Shown here: positions 57,215 through 64,000 of the stretch, in pieces
How the letters are laid out: the number at the start of each line of letters is the position of its first letter
Position numbering within the stretch: the first letter of the stretch is position 1
The notes under the pieces: model-generated
The model's database searches: none
What the model was told of the DNA's origin: nothing
The model's input: only the letters and a program-made list of their open reading frames with translations
Position numbers and translations under genes: made by a program
Source: Sporothrix humicola
Lineage: Eukaryota > Ascomycota > Sordariomycetes > Ophiostomatales > Ophiostomataceae
Direction: 5' to 3'
Assembly: GCA_021396245.1 (NCBI GenBank)
Contig: WNYE01000012.1
Location: forward strand, 186,001-250,000
Length of the DNA: 64,000 nt

Positions 57215-59227
57215 ATGCCGCGCAAGCTTGCAAATCCTTTCTCGAGTTACTCCAGCATGTCGCCGTTGGAAAGGGTGACTGAGCGAAGATCATCACAATC
57301 CAAGAGCGGCAGCCGCCTGTCCCAGTTCTTTTCCTCCTCTCCCAAGTCCCGGGACCAGACGAGCATGACCGCTCAGCAGTCGCTCCTCGCCATGAAACAG
57401 TCCCCGGCCGCTGGTGGCATCTCCGCCTCGACCCTCTCTCTTCCCAAGATCTCTCTCTCGACCGCGACAGCTGGCGAGGCCGTCTCCGACGAAGCCACCA
57501 CGCTGTTCGAGCCACCATCAGACGCAGAGGCCGAGCTGCAGCGCCGCAAGGATGCGCAGTTCGGCCCTCTCCTGAGCCGCAACCACCTCTATGTCAGCCA
57601 GCATCCGGGTGGTCCGCTGGACCCGCCCGTCGTTGACGAGCCGCCATACTACTACTTTTTGGCCACGTACATCAGTTATCTGCTCCTTATTGGTCTGGGC
57701 CATACGCGCGATTTCTTTGGCCGCCACTTTAAAAAGACAAATGTCAATTCGACCGTCCGCCTCAAGAATGGCTACGCCCCTCTCAACGACGACTTCGACA
57801 ACTTTTATGTCCGTCGTCTGAAGAAGCGTCTGGACGACTGCTTCGCCCGGCCCATCACCGGTGTGCCCGGCCGCTATATTACCCTTATCGACCGCAAGTC
57901 GGACGATTACAACGACACCTACCAGTTCACCGGCACCTTCACCGAGACACTCAACATCAGTTCCTACAACTACCTGGGTTTTGCCCAGTCCGAGGGTCCT
58001 TGCGCCGATGCCGCGGAGGAGGCTGTCCGCAAGTACGGTGTCACCGCCGGCAGCTCTCGCGCTGACTCTGGTACCAACGACCTGGCCCTTGAGGTTGAGC
58101 GTGAGATTGCCAACTTTGTTGGCAAGCCGGCTGCTATGGTGTTCTCCATGGGCTTTGTGACCAACGCCAGCTCTTTCCCCGCCCTCGTGGGCAAGGGCTG
58201 CCTGATTCTGTCCGACGAACTCAACCACGCTTCCATTCGTATTGGTGCCCGTGTCTCTGGCGCTGTTATCCGCTCTTTCAAGCACAATGAGATGGACGAC
58301 CTGGAACGCCACCTCCGTGACGCCATTTCCCAAGGCCAACCCCGCACGCACCGCCCCTGGAAGAAGATTCTCGTTGCCGTCGAGGGTCTGTACTCGATGG
58401 AGGGAACCATGGTGGACCTGCCCAACCTTCTTGCCTTGAAGCGCAAGTACAAGTTCTTTTTGTTTCTTGATGAAGCCCACAGTATTGGCGCTGTTGGTCG
58501 CAACGGCCGTGGTGTCTGCGACTACTTCAAGGTGGACCCCGCTGAGGTGGATATTCTCATGGGCACATTCACAAAGTCCTTTGGTGCCAACGGTGGTTAT
58601 GTTTCCGGTGAGAAGCACATCATTGAGAAGCTCAAGGCCACGAACGCTGCGACACATTTCGGCGAGGCTCCCTCGCCCGCTGTTCTCGTACAGATTCTGT
58701 CATCGCTGAAGATCATTGCCGGCGATCTTGCCCCTGGCCAAGGTGAAGAGCGGCTGCAGCGTATTGCCTTCAACTCCCGCTACCTCCGCCTTGGACTTAA
58801 GCGCCTTGGTTTCATTGTCTACGGCCACGACGATTCTCCCATTATCCCCGTTGTTCTCTACAGCCCCGGCAAGATGTCCTCCTTCAGTCGAGAAATGCTG
58901 AAGCGGAAAATTTCTGTCGTTATCGTCGGTTACCCGGCTACGCCGCTTATCAGCTCTCGTGCCCGCTTCTGCATTTCCTCATCACACACCAAGGAGGACA
59001 TGGACCGTATCCTGATTGCCTGCGACGAGGTCGGTGACATTCTGCAGCTCAAGTTCTCCACGGGCATTGCCGGTGGTCTGGACCCGCTCCCTGCTGGCGT
59101 GACTCCCGAGATGGAGCGCGAAATGATCAAGGAGCACGGCGTCAAGGCTGTTATCCGCGCACCCCGGTGGAAGATCGAGGATGTCCTTGCTGCCGGCGAA
59201 GAAGACGCCAAGAAGCGACTGCGGTAG
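57215..59227 (+). CDS. LCB2: Serine palmitoyltransferase subunit 2
   Basis: The gene encodes 670 residues in one exon. A Ser-rich N-terminal extension (1-about 115) precedes a transmembrane segment (about 146-163, YYYFLATYISYLLLIGLGHT). The alpha-oxoamine synthase fold of PLP enzymes follows. The PLP lysine is K454 in GTFTKSFGANGGYVSG, the hallmark of Lcb2. LNISSYNYLGFAQ, GSSRADSGTNDL and the PLP-ring motif DEAHSIGAVGRNGRG (419-433) are intact. With Lcb1 it condenses serine and palmitoyl-CoA at the ER, the first and committed step of sphingolipid synthesis. Yeast Lcb2 has 561 residues. The extra length is mostly the N-terminal extension, which contains several RxxS and SP sites suited to phosphorylation (inference). 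The start at 57215 is the first ATG after the pyrimidine-rich leader. Confidence 0.96.
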   Translation: MPRKLANPFSSYSSMSPLERVTERRSSQSKSGSRLSQFFSSSPKSRDQTSMTAQQSLLAMKQSPAAGGISASTLSLPKISLSTATAGEAVSDEATTLFEPPSDAEAELQRRKDAQFGPLLSRNHLYVSQHPGGPLDPPVVDEPPYYYFLATYISYLLLIGLGHTRDFFGRHFKKTNVNSTVRLKNGYAPLNDDFDNFYVRRLKKRLDDCFARPITGVPGRYITLIDRKSDDYNDTYQFTGTFTETLNISSYNYLGFAQSEGPCADAAEEAVRKYGVTAGSSRADSGTNDLALEVEREIANFVGKPAAMVFSMGFVTNASSFPALVGKGCLILSDELNHASIRIGARVSGAVIRSFKHNEMDDLERHLRDAISQGQPRTHRPWKKILVAVEGLYSMEGTMVDLPNLLALKRKYKFFLFLDEAHSIGAVGRNGRGVCDYFKVDPAEVDILMGTFTKSFGANGGYVSGEKHIIEKLKATNAATHFGEAPSPAVLVQILSSLKIIAGDLAPGQGEERLQRIAFNSRYLRLGLKRLGFIVYGHDDSPIIPVVLYSPGKMSSFSREMLKRKISVVIVGYPATPLISSRARFCISSSHTKEDMDRILIACDEVGDILQLKFSTGIAGGLDPLPAGVTPEMEREMIKEHGVKAVIRAPRWKIEDVLAAGEEDAKKRLR

Positions 59228-60316
59228 AACCTTCCTTCGCACTATCGCCGTATGATCATCGAATTACAACTGCGGCAATCAAGGAGAGAGAACCTTCTCA
59301 AGCATCTGACCACTGTCTTCGTGCGCAGTCGATAGAGGGGATCCTCTGGGAAGAGCCTTTATATATTCTCAAAGAGGGGAAACGACTATTCAAACTTTTC
59401 TGGCGTTCAAGGGCTGCATTTTCATATTCCTGTTGTCGAACCCCCTTTGAATCTTCCTCGAATTTCTCTCTCTCTTGACCCTTTTTTCATAAACTCATAA
59501 ACTCACATTCTTTCCAAGGCGCCCTATTAATTAATTATTATCATAACCTCCCCCCTTGGATTTACACAACCTTCTTCATTTCTTCTTCCTATTCCAACTT
59601 ATTTTTTGCTCCGGGAACATGACGGCCGGCTGGGTGTTATTGTATCTTAATATGGTGTATAATTTTTGGGGGGGAGCTGTTGACAATAGATAGGTGTCAT
59701 GGGCGCATTAGCTGGACAAGGGCTCCAAGCTTTAGATATTTCAATAAAAAAACAAGCATATATAGACATATTTTTTGCGAGTGTTATAATGGGTGTGCAA
59801 TTCAAAGTGAAATGAGAGGGTTGTTGCCTACTGGTAAAAGTGACGTTATCGTTCAAATTTTGTATCACGTGATCTCGCGGCGAAGCGAAATTCCAATTTA
59901 ACAGACGCGAAGTCTTGAACGTGGGCGTGGATCAGTGAATTTCTGTCTTTCAGGTTGGCAGTCTCGCCACTTTAATATTTTTTGCATATTGTTGTGCTAT
60001 CCTTGGATTGTTCTTGAATACTTTGAGACCTTTGTTATTTATCTGACTCATATTTGTCCCAAGGCAGCACGAGCAGTTCAGAGGACTTTCATTTACGCGC
60101 GTGAACTCTTCTGATATTCGCGCTTTTGGCTTTCAGGACTGAGACAGGTTGGGCTGTCCCGACTTCACGGATCTGGTGGATACCCTCTGTCGCTTCCTTA
60201 CTTTCTTCTTTTTTCACTCGCATTCCTTCACTTCTTGGTCTGCATTTTAGGGGACTGCCGGAACCTCACTCGCATTTTTGCCTTTGACTTGAACGAAGCA
60301 CATCTTCACTTTCAAG
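59228..60316. other. LCB2 3' flank and promoter of the DUF4211 gene
   Basis: 59228-59760 is a T-rich 3' flank. ATCACGTGAT, a perfect ten-base palindrome with an E-box core, is at 59864-59873, about 445 bases before the next start codon. 60180-60316 is a pyrimidine-rich leader. Confidence 0.5.
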
Positions 60317-62278
60317 ATGGGTCGCTCCAAGAGGAGAGACAAGCAGATTACGATTGAGGATGTATTAGGTACGGACACCCTGCAACTCGCCAGCCACGGA
60401 GCCTCATGTCAGTTAACCCGGACTTTGATGACATCTCTAGGAAGAGCAGCAAAGTTTAGAGCATCCATGTCTTCGCCGGCTTCCAGTCAGTCTCTGCCTG
60501 TTAGAACGGTTGACAGTGACGATGAAGACGACGAAGATGATGACATGCCTATCCAGAGATCTGGAAGGAAGCGAAAGGCACCAGCTGGAGCAAGCTCGTC
60601 GCCCGTTGCTGGCACACTTCGTCGAAGGGCTGTCCTCGAGAGTGATGACGATGATGAGGAAGATGCAAAGTCTGATAGCACAGTCGACGACATATTGCCT
60701 AGGAGGTCATCCAAGCCGATAGCTGTGTCATCTGACGACGATGATGATGAAGATGAGGACGAGGACGATGTACGGCCAGTCAAGAGATTACGGCGAGGTC
60801 GACAACCGTCGCCAGATGAAGACGACGACAGCGACGATAGCGATGACGACGACCTCGTTATCCTCACACCGCCGCCAAAGCAAACGCCCTCACGGCTAGT
60901 CCGTTCTACACCGCAGGCAGCGAGCAGTGCTTCCCGTTCGGCACGGAAGAGCGGTGCTCGTTCAGCCCGTCAACGGCACATGGAATTGCTGAGACGACGG
61001 AGGATGGGCGAAAAGGTCACAGAGAGCGATCTAGAGGATGTGCTGTCCGAAGAGGAAGAGCCCAGGGTGGCTCTCTACGACAAAGACCCAGACCATGTTG
61101 CCCTGTCTGACTTTGAGGACGACGAGGAGGACCCGCAAGAAGAAGAGGAAGAGGTCGAGCCAGTCTCTGCCGAGCAAATGGCCAAGGACCTGAAGAAGAA
61201 GTGGAAGAAGGATAAGAAAAAGGAGCGGAAAGAAAAGAAGAGGAAAAAGGCAGAACGCGAGCAGGAGCAGCGCTCGGCTGCCACGCAGCTCCGCAGCAAC
61301 TACGACGAAGAGTCAGACGACGGCTACAATCGTCCAGGGGACGACGACGTCGACGATAATGACGACGAGAACGAAGAAGACGCCGAGGACATGGCCGGGT
61401 TCATCGACGACAGCAACCTGGGGATTCTGGGCGCACCCGACGGCAGCGACGCCGAAGACGTGCAGGCCATGCTGCGGCGCGAGATACCGCTACAGTTCAC
61501 CTTCCAGGCGCACAAGCCGCTCAAGAGCCACTTCAAGGACGCCATAGAGTGGCTAGTCCACCGGCGGGTCAACCCGGGCGGCGCGTTTGCCGAGTCGGAC
61601 GACGAACTGTACAAGGTCGCGTGGGACCGGCTGGACCGCGAAGTAGGCGGACTGGCGCAGTCTCGGTTTATTTCTTCGGTGTGGACGCCCGAGTTTTACG
61701 GCACGCTGAGGGCCCGCCCTTACATGGACAGCTTTAATATCCGGCCGTCGGGCGGCAAAAAGGACAGCATCGTCATCCCCGGCATGGACGAGAACGTGTG
61801 CCATGCTTGTGGCCGGACAAACCACCCGGCATCATATCGGGTCATGTTTAGCGGCAAGGCCTACGACAGCAAGACGCTCGACGATATCGAGGAGGCAGAC
61901 AGTGACGAGGAGGAGGATGGTGATGACGATGACCATGTTTCCATTGACATGAACGGCAACTCATTGCCGCCAACATCGAAGCAGTGGTACGTCGGCGTCG
62001 TCTGTCACAGCAACGCCGAGACAGCTCACGATCTTTTGCACTGGCGACGGGCCCTCAAGGACTGGGTCGAAGAGAAGCTCAAGGCCGACCACTTGCTGGA
62101 CGGGCTGGAGGGCCGCAAGAAGAAGATGAAGACACGCAAGCGGCGGGCCTTTGCAAACAAGATTGTGGACGACTGGGAGGCTAGCGGCACGATTAACAGT
62201 CTGTTCCGCGACTTTTCCAAGATGCTCGAGGGTGCCCAGGCCAAGTCGACAAAGACATTGTCGAGGTTTGGCCGGTGA
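60317..62278 (+). CDS. DUF4211-domain nuclear protein with acidic and basic low-complexity regions
   Basis: The open frame has 653 residues. A likely intron at 60369-60440 (72 bases, stop-free, GTACGG donor, TCTCTAG acceptor) would shorten it to 629. The spliced start would read MGRSKRRDKQITIEDVLGRA. Residues 80-300 alternate Asp/Glu/Ser runs with Arg/Lys-rich stretches, including KKKWKKDKKKERKEKKRKK (about 294-312), which is a strong nuclear localisation signal. The C-terminal DUF4211 domain (about 395-590) has ESDDELYKVAWDRLDREVGG, NVCHACGRTNHPASYRVMF and VGVVCHSNAETAHDLLHWRR, the conserved Cys-x-x-Cys and Cys-His-x-Asn pattern. The domain occurs in many fungal nuclear proteins of unknown biochemistry. 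Function cannot be stated beyond a probable chromatin- or nucleus-associated role. Confidence 0.85.
   Translation: MGRSKRRDKQITIEDVLGTDTLQLASHGASCQLTRTLMTSLGRAAKFRASMSSPASSQSLPVRTVDSDDEDDEDDDMPIQRSGRKRKAPAGASSSPVAGTLRRRAVLESDDDDEEDAKSDSTVDDILPRRSSKPIAVSSDDDDDEDEDEDDVRPVKRLRRGRQPSPDEDDDSDDSDDDDLVILTPPPKQTPSRLVRSTPQAASSASRSARKSGARSARQRHMELLRRRRMGEKVTESDLEDVLSEEEEPRVALYDKDPDHVALSDFEDDEEDPQEEEEEVEPVSAEQMAKDLKKKWKKDKKKERKEKKRKKAEREQEQRSAATQLRSNYDEESDDGYNRPGDDDVDDNDDENEEDAEDMAGFIDDSNLGILGAPDGSDAEDVQAMLRREIPLQFTFQAHKPLKSHFKDAIEWLVHRRVNPGGAFAESDDELYKVAWDRLDREVGGLAQSRFISSVWTPEFYGTLRARPYMDSFNIRPSGGKKDSIVIPGMDENVCHACGRTNHPASYRVMFSGKAYDSKTLDDIEEADSDEEEDGDDDDHVSIDMNGNSLPPTSKQWYVGVVCHSNAETAHDLLHWRRALKDWVEEKLKADHLLDGLEGRKKKMKTRKRRAFANKIVDDWEASGTINSLFRDFSKMLEGAQAKSTKTLSRFGR
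60369..60440 (+). other. Candidate stop-free intron in the DUF4211 gene
   Basis: GTACGG opens and TCTCTAG closes a 72-base segment with a TTAAC branch-like word (in CAGTTAACCC). Its length is a multiple of three and it has no stop codon, so retained and spliced forms would both be translatable. Confidence 0.5.
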
Positions 62279-64000
62279 GGGCGGTGGGGCGGCCGTATGT
62301 TAATTCAAAACAAGATATTAAACCAGTTCTATGAAATCATATGAGTCGTGTACACCATAATCAACGGTGTATCTACATATTGTTTACATACGACGTGCTT
62401 CGTACTTCTCCTGCTTCTGTGTACCATTACGCCCTGTCTTAACTTAACGACTGCCACAATGCTCGTGGCTATGATATTCAGAACGGCCATTAAATAGAAA
62501 CAATGATGCTCGTCGTTCAAACATTGCCAAGACACTTGGCACGACTGCGGCTCTGATCTTGACAAATGTTCTAGAAGGAAAGAAGGAAAGAAGGAGAAGA
62601 TGAGGAGGAAAGAGAAGGAAGACGGGCCGCAGCAGATTCATCAACGGGAACACAAGTAGAAGAAGACGAAGAGTGTGGGTGGATAAGTCGGGAAGAATGG
62701 TATGGACGGATGCGAGAGTTGCAGAGTTGCGCCGAGAATAGAAAAAAAAGAGGACAAAAAGAGAAAAAAAGAGAAGAAAACGCAAGGGGATTGCCGTCCA
62801 GCATCAAGTTGACAACTTATCCTCCGCATGATCTACCGTGAGCAATGACCAGGCAGAAGAGAAAAGAGGCCTCTCCGATGTACTACTGTATATTTTGACG
62901 AAGAAACTTGTATGGGGAAGAGGGCGTGTTTGGGAGCATGGGCAAAAGCGGATCTCGCTCTCACACAGACCAAGCGGTGCAATAGCCAAAAGCGGACAGA
63001 AGCGAGGGCGAGGTCGAGGATAAGTCGAGGATGAAGTCAGGAACGAGGATATGGGCGAGAGAAGAATGAGAAAGAGGATCAAGGTGATCTACGTGATACT
63101 TACATTCATGTCCGTCTGACGATTCGTGATACACTGGCCATGTGGGAGGAGTAAAGACGGAGAAGGAGAAGCGACGAAAAGAGACGATGAAAAAGAAAAG
63201 ATGGAGAAAATCAAAACTAGAAAATAAAATCAAATGGGGCCAGTTTCAACAGTGATGAGAATACGAGAAACGAGGACGAAGCCAAGACGAGACGACGAAC
63301 GAGGCAGTGAAATAGGAGACAAAAGAAGTTGTCAATAAAGAGTACAAAAATAACGAAAAAGAAAAGAAATCAAAATACGTCGTAGACTAAGAGAATAACA
63401 CAAAATGTGAACAATATCAAGGGTACTTACTTTGTACAGTCGACAATGTACTTGAAAAGGGAACGAAGAAAGCTGAAACTATCTCGGGAGCGGCCAGCGG
63501 AGCAGCCGTTTCAAACCTCGTGGAAGCACCCAATGTCGTCTTTTTGCTCTTGGTCGGCGTTTCTCACACCCCCTTACCCCTGTTTTCCCTTTATCCTCTT
63601 ACACGCTTTCGGTCTTCTTTTCTGGTGTGAAAATAAAAATAAATTCCCAAGTCGCTCTGGGCCGTTCAGCCTCTTATCCTGACCTCGAGTCTTTGGCTCG
63701 GCAGTCCCAGCTGGGAGAAAAGCGCACGGCTCCGTTCGCTAGTGTTTGGACGAGGTACACTCGACCAGAATTTGGTCAAAAGATAAAAGAAGAATGCCAA
63801 ATCAGGAGAGAGAGACGCACAAAAAAAAGCCACCTACATCGGCATGTCCATGGTTTGCATCATGCATCTGCTCTTGTCTGTGCAAGTAGCCGCAGCTGGG
63901 TCGAGCTGTCCTCAATTCTCTCCCTCCCAGCCTCGTGGCCAGGATCATCATTTCGAGATACTGGTTTGGGACCGGTGGGCCGGCTGTGGACCGTCTGCGT
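62279..64000. other. Right-hand terminal region without recognised gene
   Basis: 62279-62570 is the 3' flank of the DUF4211 gene. 62571-63340 is A/G-rich on the plus strand, hence C/T-rich on the minus strand, with minus-strand splice donors GTAAGTATC (from 63103) and GTAAGTACC (from 63430) and an acceptor TTCTAG ending at 62571. No minus-strand reading frame of convincing composition accompanies them. The last 500 bases are mixed and end inside non-coding sequence. Confidence 0.4.

Noticed and set aside
57518..58657. Minus-strand frame (379 codons) over LCB2
   Set aside because: Antisense shadow of a strongly biased coding exon. No recognisable domain.
1..64000. CRISPR arrays, bacterial operators, ribosome-binding sites, insertion sequences
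   Set aside because: No regularly spaced repeats and no prokaryotic gene organisation. The introns and protein set are fungal nuclear.
1..64000. Secondary-metabolite cluster or mobile-element island
   Set aside because: No synthase, transposase, reverse transcriptase or integrase frame is recognisable. The genes are unrelated housekeeping and signalling genes.

Overview
The window is nuclear DNA of a filamentous ascomycete (Pezizomycotina, most likely Sordariomycetes; the order cannot be fixed from sequence alone). The signs are GC-rich coding exons, short introns of 56-166 bases with GTRNGT-like donors, a CTAAC-type branch site and a YAG acceptor, AT-rich 3' ends, long pyrimidine-rich leaders, and filamentous-fungal orthologues such as PalB and a 359-residue G-protein beta subunit. 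There are no prokaryotic features, no recognisable transposase or reverse transcriptase, no rRNA and no convincing tRNA.

Layout. 0-3.2 kb: the start of a class II (ketose-bisphosphate) aldolase-like gene running off the left edge, divergent from a 450-residue beta-hydroxyacid dehydrogenase. 3.3-9 kb: an M13 neprilysin-type membrane metallopeptidase (minus) divergent from an SLC35F6-like transporter (plus). 9.3-12.2 kb: PalB/Rim13 calpain of the ambient-pH pathway (minus). 13.8-16.3 kb: peroxisomal adenine nucleotide carrier ANT1 and ribosomal protein eL29. 20.2-26.8 kb: the SAM-domain RNA-binding protein Vts1 and the TFIIIC subunit Tfc4. 29-31.3 kb: a P-loop sulfotransferase-like enzyme and mitoribosomal protein mL67/Mhr1. 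32.5-35.3 kb: the disaggregase Hsp104, divergent from mL67. 37.5-46.7 kb: a phosducin-like protein and the G-protein beta subunit, both on the minus strand and separated by about 6.7 kb without a recognisable gene. 51.7-53.9 kb: acetoacetyl-CoA synthetase. 57.2-62.3 kb: serine palmitoyltransferase subunit Lcb2 and a DUF4211 nuclear protein. 62.3-64 kb: no coding gene recognised, but a pyrimidine-rich, splice-site-bearing stretch on the minus strand.

Most genes are conserved housekeeping or signalling genes and are not a co-regulated cluster. Two neighbourhoods make functional sense. The aldolase and dehydrogenase correspond to domains that occur fused in one plant protein and look like a sugar-acid catabolic pair. 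The phosducin-like protein belongs to the family that chaperones G-beta assembly, and the G-beta gene is its nearest recognisable neighbour. Three translation-related genes (eL29, Tfc4, mL67) carry a TCACGTG/CACGTGA element 170-240 bases upstream of their start codons.

I found no hidden novel system such as a defence island, biosynthetic cluster or mobile element. The observations in the findings list are modest and marked as such. Exon boundaries were placed by reading frame, splice consensus and protein-family continuity, without transcript data.
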